Shown here: one piece after another, positions 1 to 6,071 of the stretch
Position numbering within the stretch: position 1 is the first letter of the stretch
Layout of the letters: every line of letters starts with the position of its first letter
Origin: Eggerthellaceae bacterium
Lineage (GTDB): Bacteria; Actinomycetota; Coriobacteriia; Coriobacteriales; Eggerthellaceae
Direction: 5' to 3'
Length of the DNA stretch: 7,869 nt
Assembly (NCBI GenBank): GCA_003452695.1
Contig: DMNP01000215.1
Location: 1-7,869 of the forward strand
Position numbers and translations under genes: made by a program
The notes under the pieces: generated by a model
Told to the model about the DNA's origin: nothing
Databases searched by the model: none
Seen by the model: the letters and a program-made list of their open reading frames with translations, nothing else

Positions 1-92
1 ACGCCATCCACGACACCGTGCACGAAATGGCGCGCGACGAGGCCCGTCACGGCAAGGCGCTGAAGGGCCTGCTCGACCGCTACTTCGGCTAG
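1..92 (+). CDS. Rubrerythrin-family diiron protein, 3' end (partial)
   Basis: Only the last 29 codons are inside the window, read from base 3 to the TAG at 90-92. The fragment holds DEARHGKALKGLL followed by RYFG, typical of the last helix of the rubrerythrin four-helix bundle. The EARH segment (fragment residues 13-16) supplies the ExxH iron ligands. Rubrerythrins reduce hydrogen peroxide in the cytoplasm of anaerobes, using electrons from NAD(P)H through rubredoxin-like partners. The protein stops right after the diiron domain, so there is no C-terminal rubredoxin domain. It is therefore either a reverse rubrerythrin (rubredoxin domain at the N terminus) or a stand-alone erythrin; the missing 5' part would decide. 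A hairpin 38 nt downstream probably ends the transcript. Confidence 0.82.
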   Translation, partial: AIHDTVHEMARDEARHGKALKGLLDRYFG

Positions 93-129
93 AAACACGC
101 GTATTCACGAGCGATAATTGCAATTCATG

Positions 130-159
130 GAAGGGCCCTGCCGCTTGGCGGGGTCCTTC
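130..159 (+). terminator. Hairpin terminator after the rubrerythrin gene
   Basis: Arms 130-142 (GAAGGGCCCTGCC) and 147-159 (GGCGGGGTCCTTC) pair over 13 positions with two G-U wobbles around a GCTT loop. The following sequence has no real T run, so termination may be weak or factor-assisted. The same GAAGGGCCC opening is used in the hydrogenase operon terminator. Confidence 0.6.
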
Positions 160-174
160 TGGTGCAAGGGAGGC

Positions 175-207
175 GATGATACAATGTCTCTGAGGTAATG
201 TATCATC
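175..207. promoter_or_regulatory. Inverted repeat over the promoter, possible operator
   Basis: GATGATACA (175-183) and TGTATCATC (199-207) are perfect 9-bp inverted copies separated by 15 nt. The left arm covers the predicted extended -10 and the right arm lies just past the predicted transcription start. That is where a dimeric repressor would sit. The centre-to-centre distance of 24 bp is slightly over two helical turns. The cognate protein is unknown. Confidence 0.45.
177..185 (+). promoter_or_regulatory. Extended -10 promoter of the DUF3783-like gene
   Basis: TGATACAAT is an extended -10 (TGN followed by TACAAT, 5 of 6 to consensus at 180-185). The hexamer 17 nt upstream (TTCTGG, 157-162) is a poor -35 and lies in the preceding terminator stem, which fits reliance on the extended -10. 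The predicted start of transcription, near 192, leaves a leader of about 40 nt before the ATG at 233. Confidence 0.5.
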
Positions 208-232
208 CAAGCGCAGCGGGGAAAGGATTTTC

Positions 233-688
233 ATGGCGAAGAAGCAGGGCAAGAAGGGCAAAGGCGGCGGGAAGGCCGCAGGCGGCGCCGGAGCAGGCGG
301 GCCGCTGGCAGCGCTGTTCAACCTGGATGCGGGCACTTCGCGCGGCGATGCCGTTCGTGCCGTGCTGGCGCAGCAGGGTATTCGCGCGAAGACCGTTACC
401 GTCGACATGTTGGGCGACCCCGTGGGCGCCATCGCCGGCCTAACGGGGTTTCGCCACCTGAAGAAGCCCTTCGAAGGCGAACCGCCCCAGGTGGAATTCA
501 TGCTGCTGCACAAGGTTGCAGGCGGACGCCTGGACGAGCTTCTGGCCGCCCTGCGCGAAGCGGATGCCGTGGTGGGCTGCAAGGCCCAGGTTACCCAGCA
601 CAACCGCCTGTGGCCCTTCGCGACCCTCGTGAACGAGGTCTCGCGCGAACACGAAGCGATGAGCGCGGCTGCGGATCGTACGAAGTAG
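233..688 (+). CDS. DUF3783-like small protein with a basic Gly/Lys-rich N-terminus
   Basis: The product is 151 residues and of unknown biochemical function. Residues 1-24 are a low-complexity Lys/Gly/Ala stretch (KKQGKKGKGGGK) that looks disordered and could contact nucleic acid; that is inference. The C-terminal half, about residues 85-140, contains FMLLHKVAGGRLDELLAAL, then a segment with CKAQVTQHNRLWPF and an LVNEV end. From memory this matches the DUF3783 family pattern, in which a hydrophobic strand and a leucine-rich helix precede a conserved T-x-H-N-x-x-W/F motif. No membrane segment or signal peptide is visible. The ATG at 233 is chosen for the GGGGAAAGGA ribosome binding site just upstream. 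The gene is monocistronic, between the 130-159 hairpin and a convergent regulator gene. Confidence 0.8.
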   Translation: MAKKQGKKGKGGGKAAGGAGAGGPLAALFNLDAGTSRGDAVRAVLAQQGIRAKTVTVDMLGDPVGAIAGLTGFRHLKKPFEGEPPQVEFMLLHKVAGGRLDELLAALREADAVVGCKAQVTQHNRLWPFATLVNEVSREHEAMSAAADRTK

Positions 689-699
689 GGAAGCCACTT

Positions 700-728
700 G
701 GGCTGCTGCGCTCACAGCTTGCCAGCCC
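700..728. terminator. Weak hairpin between convergent genes
   Basis: GGGCTG (700-705) pairs with CAGCCC (723-728) across 17 nt, in the 55-nt gap between the stops at 688 and 744. It is followed by TTTCC on the plus strand and by no T run on the minus strand. It is the only candidate terminator in this gap and could serve either gene. Confidence 0.3.
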
Positions 729-743
729 TTTCCAAACGCAGTG

Positions 744-2207
744 CTAGTATGCAGCGCCTCCAAAGCCGATAGACGTGCTTTCGCGGGAAACCCTCATTTC
801 GGCGGCTTTCGCAATGACGTCGAGGCGAGACTTGCATCCGGTTTTTCTCAGCAAGTTCGTGATGTGGAATTTTACGGTGCGCTCGGAAATGACGAGCTCT
901 CTCCCGATTTCGAAATTGCTCCGGCCCTCGATTACGAGCTTCAGCACATCGCGTTCGCGCAGCGTGAGGCCATGTTGTGCTGCGAACAGCTCGAGCAGGT
1001 CTTGTTCTCTTTGCTCTACGCTGACTACGCTCGCTTGCGGCGCGATAACGTGTCGGTACAGCAGCGCTAGCAGGGTTGCGGCAACGAGAAACGCTGCGCT
1101 GGCGAGCGCTATGAGAACAAACGGGCTGTCCGAGGACGCGAAGCAAAGCGACGCGCCTGCTGCATCGCCCACATACCGGGCGCACATGCCGGCCCCAGCT
1201 TGCTCGAAACGCCCTGCATCGGCTGCCAGATCGACTGCAATCAGAGCGCTGAACAGTACGTATGCACCGGTGAGCATATACCCAAGCGACCAGAGCAAAG
1301 CACTTGCTGCACCGGCTCCCAGCAGTGAAATCATGAGAAACGGCATAACGAGCGACGCTGCGCAGGCAACGAGCGCGAACCGCCGGTCGTGGTCGGCAAT
1401 TACCCCGATAATGGCGATGCCGACGCCGTAGAGCACGCGCGATAGCTCGAGAATCGCGTTCGATGAAAGCGCATCGGTGGGAAACGAGAACCCGATTGCA
1501 TGCACGAAGCAAGCTGCGACGAGGGCCGAGCCCACCAGAACCGCCGCCCTGCGGCTGTTGTGCGTGCCGTGTCGCATGCTCATCTGCCCGGCAGGTTCCG
1601 AGTCGCTGCATCGCTGCGGCAATTCCCCGTTGCCGAGGCCTGACAAAAGGGATTCTCTGCTGTCGATTAGGTAAAACACGATTACGGTAAGCGCTAGACA
1701 GCAAACCAGGCATGGCGCACCCGAAGAGAGCACTCCGCCTGCGGGCAGCGATATTATCAAGGTTAGGAATGTCGACGCTGCATATCCGAACCCGAAAACA
1801 GTTCCCCTTGAGCAGCGCGCGACATGGGAGGCGAGCAGCATGAGATAGCAGCCCTGGAAAACCCCCGAAAGCACGTTTGCCAGCCATCCTGCCGCGAAGG
1901 CGACTGCGAGCGAATTCGAGGCCACAACGATTGAAAGCGCGAGCATATACAAGACGAGCGTGCAGGCGACGGCCTGTCGGGAGTAAGCAACAGGGCTTTT
2001 TCGGGCGGCGATGAGGAGAACCCCTATGCCGAGAGCTTGCGCGGCGTAGCCCAGTGCCAGCAGGGGCAAATCGACACCGGCCAGGCGCTCGAGCTCCAAA
2101 ACACGGTGGAGCCACAGCAAGTAACCGGTTGAGGCGAGCAGGAACCAGACGCATATGGCAAGCGTCACCCGAGCGTTTGATCTGAGCTTCGTAAGCAAAG
2201 ACGGCAT
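744..2207 (-). CDS. Membrane-anchored LuxR-family transcriptional regulator (about 12 TM segments + HTH)
   Basis: The product is 487 residues. Residues 14 to about 385 hold about twelve hydrophobic segments (for example 14-36, 48-67, 78-97, 136-160, 222-242, 255-272, 303-325, 362-385), with a polar loop at about 185-220 splitting them 6+6 as in MFS-type transporters. Residues 414-478 form a LuxR/GerE helix-turn-helix: LTLRERDVLKLV, then EGRSNFEIGREL, and the recognition helix at 444-457 (TVKFHITNLLRKTG). The architecture implies a membrane sensor that binds a small ligand and controls DNA directly from the membrane. Such proteins are numerous in Eggerthellaceae and often sit beside the respiratory or catabolic operon they control; this one's target is unknown. 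The chosen ATG follows a weak GAAAGAAA ribosome binding site and gives a normal N-terminus. By eye, codon use is less G/C-biased than in the hydrogenase genes. Confidence 0.88.
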   Translation of the reverse strand: MPSLLTKLRSNARVTLAICVWFLLASTGYLLWLHRVLELERLAGVDLPLLALGYAAQALGIGVLLIAARKSPVAYSRQAVACTLVLYMLALSIVVASNSLAVAFAAGWLANVLSGVFQGCYLMLLASHVARCSRGTVFGFGYAASTFLTLIISLPAGGVLSSGAPCLVCCLALTVIVFYLIDSRESLLSGLGNGELPQRCSDSEPAGQMSMRHGTHNSRRAAVLVGSALVAACFVHAIGFSFPTDALSSNAILELSRVLYGVGIAIIGVIADHDRRFALVACAASLVMPFLMISLLGAGAASALLWSLGYMLTGAYVLFSALIAVDLAADAGRFEQAGAGMCARYVGDAAGASLCFASSDSPFVLIALASAAFLVAATLLALLYRHVIAPQASVVSVEQREQDLLELFAAQHGLTLRERDVLKLVIEGRSNFEIGRELVISERTVKFHITNLLRKTGCKSRLDVIAKAAEMRVSRESTSIGFGGAAY

Positions 2208-2251
2208 GCTCGTTTCTTTCGTCCGGACCGCAAACCCCCCAATGCAATCAC

Positions 2252-2280
2252 ATTATACTAGCGAAGAGTTGCGAAAAGCA
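2252..2280 (-). promoter_or_regulatory. Promoter of the LuxR-type regulator gene
   Basis: On the minus strand TATAAT (2252-2257) is a perfect -10. The hexamer 17 nt upstream, TGCTTT (2275-2280), is a poor -35. Transcription would begin near 2245, giving a leader of about 38 nt. That leader carries the perfect 8-bp palindrome GTCCGGAC at 2221-2228. Confidence 0.5.
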
Positions 2281-2312
2281 CCCCGTTTCTGCCCACGTCC
2301 CAGCATCTGCCC

Positions 2313-2383
2313 AACCGCGCATTTCGTGCAATCTGATGCATTTCGTAGCTTCGGCTGCATGAGATGTCGCATAATGCGCGGTT
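2313..2383. repeat. Palindromic hairpin element, copy 1 (diverged)
   Basis: The 28-nt arm 2313-2340 begins AACCGCGCATTTCGTG. It is matched in inverse by 2356-2383 at 22 of 28 positions, with a 15-nt loop between. The left arm plus the next four bases (2313-2344) is identical over 32 nt to 2438-2469 in copy 2. The right arm has drifted. No gene covers the element, although reading frames run through it by chance. Confidence 0.75.
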
Positions 2384-2435
2384 TTCTGCGAGGCGCGACT
2401 GCGTTTTCCCAGGTCATGAATTTTCGAAAAGGCCA

Positions 2436-2511
2436 CAAACCGCGCATTTCGTGCAATCTGATGCATTTCCCCGCGAGAAAATGCATGAGATTGCACGAAA
2501 TGCGCGGTTTG
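2436..2511. repeat. Palindromic hairpin element, copy 2 (near perfect)
   Basis: Arms 2436-2468 and 2479-2511 are inverse complements at 32 of 33 positions, around a 10-nt loop CCCCGCGAGA. The element begins CAAACCGCGCATTTCG and ends in its complement. It is offset 125 nt from copy 1 in the same orientation. The pattern resembles a short dispersed palindromic repeat (REP- or MITE-like), a classification I infer from structure only. An RNA of this region would fold into a very stable rod. Confidence 0.8.
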
Positions 2512-2558
2512 CAATGCGATTGGAACGGATGTTTTGGAGTGCGGCTCACGGCGCGGCA

Positions 2559-2798
2559 GATGGCGGGTGCGGGCACAGGTATGGTCGGCAGGCGATGAGT
2601 GGCGTAGCTGATGGCCGATGCGGGCACGGGCAGGCTGCTCGCGGAAGGGAGGATGGCTAATGCGGGTGCGGGGGCAGGTTGGTCGCAGAGGGGTGGATGG
2701 CTAGTGCGGTCGCGGGCAGGCGCGAGTGCGGGCGCGGGCGCGAGTGCGGGTGCGAGTGCGGGCAGGCTGCTCACGGAGGGGTGGATGGCTGGTATGGG
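2559..2798 (+). repeat. Degenerate G-rich tandem repeat, unit about 44 nt
   Basis: Units recur at GATGG starts at 2559, 2610, 2652, 2696 and 2784, giving periods of 51, 42, 44 and 88 nt (the last is twice 44). A typical unit reads GATGGCT, then TGCGGG, then GCAGGCTG or similar, then GGAGGGG. Within 2719-2765 a shorter 12-nt unit, GCGAGTGCGGGC, is repeated about three times. The plus strand is strongly enriched in G runs. Reverse-strand translation gives only Ala/Pro-rich low-complexity sequence, so I treat this as non-coding. Confidence 0.65.
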
Positions 2799-2866
2799 AT
2801 CATTGTCGAAGGGGTGCTCGTTCGTGCCATCCGCGGAATTGCGGGGTTGTTTGGGGTTGATGGGGA

Positions 2867-2872
2867 TATAAT
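2867..2872 (+). promoter_or_regulatory. -10 box of the 43-residue membrane protein gene
   Basis: A perfect TATAAT lies 33 nt before the start codon. No good -35 sits at 16-18 nt. TTGTTT at 2847-2852 has a short 14-nt spacer and TTGCGG at 2839-2844 a long one, so the promoter may be weak or activator-dependent. Transcription would start near 2879. Confidence 0.45.
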
Positions 2873-2905
2873 GCAACAGGTTGAAGGCAACGGACAGGAG
2901 AGGGC

Positions 2906-3037
2906 ATGGAAGAAGAATCCCCCATCATCATAATCGCCATTATCGCCGCCATCGTGGGCGCGATTGCTGCCGTTATCGTCGTGCTGGGCCTGCTTGGATT
3001 GCTCGGCCAGGTCGGGATATTCGGCGGCGCGCTGTAG
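2906..3037 (+). CDS. Small single-span hydrophobic membrane protein (43 aa)
   Basis: I do not recognise this protein. It has 43 residues: an acidic N-terminus (MEEESP), then a continuous hydrophobic stretch from residue 7 to about 33, rich in Ile, Ala, Val and Leu (IIIIAIIAAIVGAIAAVIVV is its core), and a Gly-rich end (VGIFGGAL). It should form one transmembrane helix, probably with the acidic N-terminus outside and almost no soluble part. Support for a real gene is the ribosome binding site AGGAGAGG five or so bases before the ATG, a TATAAT box upstream, and a strong intrinsic terminator starting 18 nt after the stop. It could be a small accessory subunit, a membrane-stress peptide or a type I toxin-like peptide. 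Nothing in the sequence separates these options. Confidence 0.65.
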   Translation: MEEESPIIIIAIIAAIVGAIAAVIVVLGLLGLLGQVGIFGGAL

Positions 3038-3054
3038 ACAACCGCACAAACACG

Positions 3055-3109
3055 AAAAGCCGCCGACAGGCTTGCTTCTGCGCGAAGTTTGCCTGTCGGC
3101 GGCTTTTTT
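3055..3109 (+). terminator. Strong intrinsic terminator
   Basis: AAAAGCCGCCGACAGGC (3055-3071) and GCCTGTCGGCGGCTTTT (3091-3107) form a perfect 17-bp stem. The 19-nt loop holds a smaller nested stem, CTTC (3075-3078) with GAAG (3084-3087). Six T residues (3104-3109) follow on the plus strand, and an A run on the left arm would make it work for the minus strand too. Confidence 0.9.
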
Positions 3110-3463
3110 GCAGCTTCCCAGAGAAACAAACCGCGGAAGCACGTGCTGCATGAGTGCAAGGGTCTACGAACGCGGTTTTATTAGCGATTCTCTGGCAATA
3201 TGGCGTGTGCGTTGCGGATTCGCGATTGCGTTTGGCGGCTTCGGTTCGCATCAGTGGCCAGATTTTGCTTGCCGACCTGCGCATGCATGCTTCAGATCAT
3301 CGCCCGACTTGTAGACCCCTGCATCGCCCGAACAGCCAATTCGCTTACTATGCTATTGAATGTACGGCGCCGAACAAGCACGGGTGCGTTCGCATAGCGC
3401 AAACGGAAGGGGCAGATTCGCGCAGTGCGCACAGAGGGCGCATGCTCGCGACATGCAAACGGA
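3110..3463. other. Intergenic stretch without a supported gene
   Basis: Between two terminators there are about 350 nt without a convincing coding region. Reading frames that cross it on both strands lack ribosome binding sites and recognisable domains. The one pattern I see is a pair of 13-nt inverted copies, TGCAAGGGTCTAC (3155-3167) and GTAGACCCCTGCA (3311-3323), matching at 12 of 13 positions and enclosing 143 nt. No tRNA-like fold is apparent. Confidence 0.5.
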
Positions 3464-3491
3464 GAAGGGCCCGCATCGTTGCGGGCCCTTC
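3464..3491 (-). terminator. Terminator of the hydrogenase operon
   Basis: GAAGGGCCCGC (3464-3474) and GCGGGCCCTTC (3481-3491) form a perfect 11-bp, GC-rich stem around a 6-nt loop. On the minus strand the stem is followed by TCCGTTTGC, a broken T run. It lies 39 nt past the hyaC stop and marks the 3' end of the operon. Confidence 0.75.
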
Positions 3492-3530
3492 GCATTGCGC
3501 ACTATGGCGTGCGCCCTGTACACGGCGGAT

Positions 3531-4223
3531 TTATTCGCCGCGCGGCTTCAGCGTGTCGTCGCCCACGATAACGTGCTTGTCGGGGTCGTAGACCAGGCCG
3601 CCGTGCTCTTTGCGGAAGAACATCAGCTTGGTCGGTTCGGTGCCCTCGACGTTGGCCAGGTACACGTGGATGAAAATGAAGATGATGAAGACGAACATCC
3701 CGAAGTAGTGGATGATGCGCACCGACATCGCTCCGCCCAGCAAGCCGAGCACCCACTGGCTGAAGCCCCACTCGGCTGTCGGCGGCCACAGGCAGATGCC
3801 CGTTATGAACATCAGGATGACCAGAATCGGGATGAGCAGGTACGAGATCTTCTGCGGAACGCCAAGCTTGGCGGACAGCGGATGGTCCTTCTTCATGAAC
3901 AGATAGTACTTGACCCACGCGCCGCCCTGATGACGGTTGTCCTTCTGCGGCAGCCAGGTCTTGTAGTCCTTCACGGTATTGCGCGTGCCGCCCGTGGGGG
4001 CCGACTTCACGAAGAACGACATGATTACGCGGACCAGGCAGTTAATGAACAGCACGAACCCGAAGAAGATGTGCAGGCCGCGGCATACGCCCATGATGGC
4101 CGGCACCGGGAAGTGGATGACGAAGCCCGAGACGATAAGGAATATCATCGAGACCAGGTTAATCCAGTGCGTTATGACGAAGGGCAGGGGATGCGCTTCT
4201 TTGTAATGTGCGAGATGAGCCAT
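3531..4223 (-). CDS. hyaC: [NiFe] hydrogenase b-type cytochrome subunit HyaC
   Basis: The product, 230 residues, is the usual length for the cytochrome b561-like subunit of group 1 hydrogenases. It takes electrons from the distal FeS cluster of the small subunit and reduces menaquinone in the membrane. Four hydrophobic segments are visible at about 17-37, 50-70, 125-145 and 170-190. Histidines placed to bind the two b hemes are H19 (ITHW), H51 (GLHIFFG), H172 (IIHYFGM) and H186 (FIHVYL). The short polar C-terminus ends LKPRGE. The start codon directly abuts the hyaB stop (TAAATG), and a GGGGGGTGA ribosome binding site lies inside the end of hyaB, so translation is probably coupled. No maturation gene follows, only a terminator. 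Confidence 0.95.
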   Translation of the reverse strand: MAHLAHYKEAHPLPFVITHWINLVSMIFLIVSGFVIHFPVPAIMGVCRGLHIFFGFVLFINCLVRVIMSFFVKSAPTGGTRNTVKDYKTWLPQKDNRHQGGAWVKYYLFMKKDHPLSAKLGVPQKISYLLIPILVILMFITGICLWPPTAEWGFSQWVLGLLGGAMSVRIIHYFGMFVFIIFIFIHVYLANVEGTEPTKLMFFRKEHGGLVYDPDKHVIVGDDTLKPRGE

Positions 4224-6065
4224 TTACTTCACCCCCCAAGGATTGGTGACGGTCGAGAAGTGCTTGCCCGTAACCGTATCGGACACGTGCACCGCGCACG
4301 ACACGCACGGGTCGTAGCTGTGGACCACGCGCAAGGCGTTGATGGGCTTCTCCATGTCTTCGACCGGGATGCCGATAAGCGCCTGCTCGATGGGGCCGGG
4401 CGTGCCGTCCTCGGCATGCGGGGCCAGGTTCCAGGTGGTCGGGATGATAATCTGGTAGCCGTCGATCTTGCCTCCGCTTACCTTTTCGGAGTGGTACAGC
4501 GCCCCACGCGGCGCCTCCCAGAAGCCCGAGCCCGAACCGTCGCCGGTGCGCGGCTTCTCGAAGTAGTCGGTGGTGTTGGTGTTGGCGAACTCGGACGGGT
4601 CCATATCCTCCATGGCGGCCAGGTCCTCCAGCGAACCGCCCTTCACGATTTCGATGAGCTCGTCGGTCCAGTCGCACATCAGCTGGGCGATGTACTTCGT
4701 CTCCACCTGGCGGATGGCGGTGCGGCCGAGCATGGACACGGCTGCCGTCAGACCGGCCACGACCGGATCGCTCTCGCCGGTGATCTCGGTCGAAATCGGA
4801 GCGATGGCCTCGATGAAGCTGTTCACCTCGTCGACCATCCACTTGTTCTTGGCGGCGTATTCGGGCTGCTGGCCACGCGCATAGGCCATGAGCACGCGCG
4901 AAAGCGACGTGCATTCCAGCGGCTTGCCGTCGTAGGCCGGCGCCTTGCACCAGGTGTAGCGGTCGTTCAGGTCGTAGCTGGTGAACGCCGGATTCGTGGT
5001 GAAATCGGGCGCCTGGTAGGTGCCAGAACCCTCGTACCACGAGTGGCCCACGTATTCGGTGATGAGCGATTCGTCGATGTCGCTCACGCCGAAATCGGAC
5101 TTGGTGAAGATGTCCGTGGCGTTGTCGATGACGCCGGCGGGCATATAGCGGTCGTTGTATTCCAAGCTGCCACGCTCGAACACGCCCCAGGCACCGAAGC
5201 GCCCGCAGCCCTGGCCGAACGTGAAGCCGTCGCGGAACACGTCGCCGAGCAGCAGCGTGTCCTGCAGCATGGTGCTGTCCACCCAGTCCTTGATCTCGTG
5301 GACCATGGCCCACAGGTCGTCGAGCTTCTGGGTCGTGGGAACGAACGCCGTGCCGCCCGGGATGATGGTCATGACGTGCGGCATCTTGCCGCCGAGCAGG
5401 GCCGCCACCTCGGACGAGCGCGCCTGCATCTTCAGGGCCTCCAGGTAATGCGAGGTGAGGATGAGGTTAGCCTCGGCGTTCAGCGGGTATCCCAGCTCTT
5501 CTTTCGTGTCGAACCAGTTGCCCGAGAAGATGGACAGCTGGCCGTTCTCGGCAAACTTCTTCAGCCGCGCCATCACCTCGTGAAGGTCGCTGTTGGTGGA
5601 GAGGTTCGCCTGAAGCGCCAGTGCGTAGGCTGCTTCCACGTCGGCGCCCTTGCCGCCGGCGATGGAGTTGCCCACGACCGCGTCGATGGGATTCACGTAG
5701 TCCAGCGCGGCCAGGTTGTACAGCCACAGGATGTGGCTATGCAGGAACTGGGCGCCTTCCAACAGGTTGCGAATGATGCGTGCACGGTTCGGAATCTTAA
5801 TGCCATAGGCCTTCTCGGCCGCGATGGTGGACGCATGCGCGTGCGACACCGGGCACACGCCGCAGATGCGCTGCACGATCTGGGCGGCATCTTCGGGCTT
5901 GCGGTGTTCCACGACCTTTTCCATGCCGCGGAAGCTGCCGCCGGACACCCAAGCGTCGGTGACCTTCCCGTTGGTCACTTCCATCTCGACGCGCATATGG
6001 CCTTCGATGCGGGTTATCGGGTCGATAATCGAATGGTTGCTCGGGACTTGGTACTCGTCTGCCAT
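4224..6065 (-). CDS. hyaB: [NiFe] hydrogenase large subunit HyaB
   Basis: The 613-residue catalytic subunit oxidises H2 at the NiFe(CN)2CO centre. The N-terminus has the conserved DPITRIEGH (15-23) and GGSFRGMEK (42-50). The L1 motif RICGVC (66-71, followed by H75) supplies C68 and C71. The C-terminal L2 motif DPCVSCAVH (585-593) supplies C587 and C590, giving all four Ni ligands. Both C-terminal ligands are encoded by TGC, so this is not a selenocysteine enzyme. The 20 residues after H593 should be removed by a HyaD-type endopeptidase once Ni is inserted. There is no signal peptide; the subunit is expected to cross the membrane bound to Tat-targeted HyaA. The start follows hyaA by 6 nt, with GGGAGG overlapping the hyaA end. 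Confidence 0.97.
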   Translation of the reverse strand: MADEYQVPSNHSIIDPITRIEGHMRVEMEVTNGKVTDAWVSGGSFRGMEKVVEHRKPEDAAQIVQRICGVCPVSHAHASTIAAEKAYGIKIPNRARIIRNLLEGAQFLHSHILWLYNLAALDYVNPIDAVVGNSIAGGKGADVEAAYALALQANLSTNSDLHEVMARLKKFAENGQLSIFSGNWFDTKEELGYPLNAEANLILTSHYLEALKMQARSSEVAALLGGKMPHVMTIIPGGTAFVPTTQKLDDLWAMVHEIKDWVDSTMLQDTLLLGDVFRDGFTFGQGCGRFGAWGVFERGSLEYNDRYMPAGVIDNATDIFTKSDFGVSDIDESLITEYVGHSWYEGSGTYQAPDFTTNPAFTSYDLNDRYTWCKAPAYDGKPLECTSLSRVLMAYARGQQPEYAAKNKWMVDEVNSFIEAIAPISTEITGESDPVVAGLTAAVSMLGRTAIRQVETKYIAQLMCDWTDELIEIVKGGSLEDLAAMEDMDPSEFANTNTTDYFEKPRTGDGSGSGFWEAPRGALYHSEKVSGGKIDGYQIIIPTTWNLAPHAEDGTPGPIEQALIGIPVEDMEKPINALRVVHSYDPCVSCAVHVSDTVTGKHFSTVTNPWGVK

Positions 6066-6071
6066 ATCCTA

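Noticed and set aside
712..2247. A 511-codon minus-strand frame overlapping the LuxR-type gene in another phase
   Set aside because: Its translation is Arg/Ala/Cys-rich without any domain, whereas the overlapping 487-residue frame has clear membrane spans and a LuxR helix-turn-helix.
2436..2511. CRISPR array
   Set aside because: There are only two copies, each is a long self-complementary palindrome, and no regular spacers or cas genes are present.
2253..2876. A 207-codon minus-strand frame across the palindromes and the G-rich repeat
   Set aside because: The N-terminal half is Pro/Ala repeat translation of the tandem repeat and the rest is translation of the palindromic elements. There is no ribosome binding site or domain. 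The repeats explain it better than a gene does.
3154..3591. A 145-codon plus-strand frame in the gap before hyaC
   Set aside because: It has no ribosome binding site, crosses the operon terminator, and its translation is Arg/Ser/Cys-rich without a domain.
4278..4314. Selenocysteine (NiFeSe) large subunit
   Set aside because: The C-terminal nickel-ligand codons are TGC, not TGA, and the frame is continuous.
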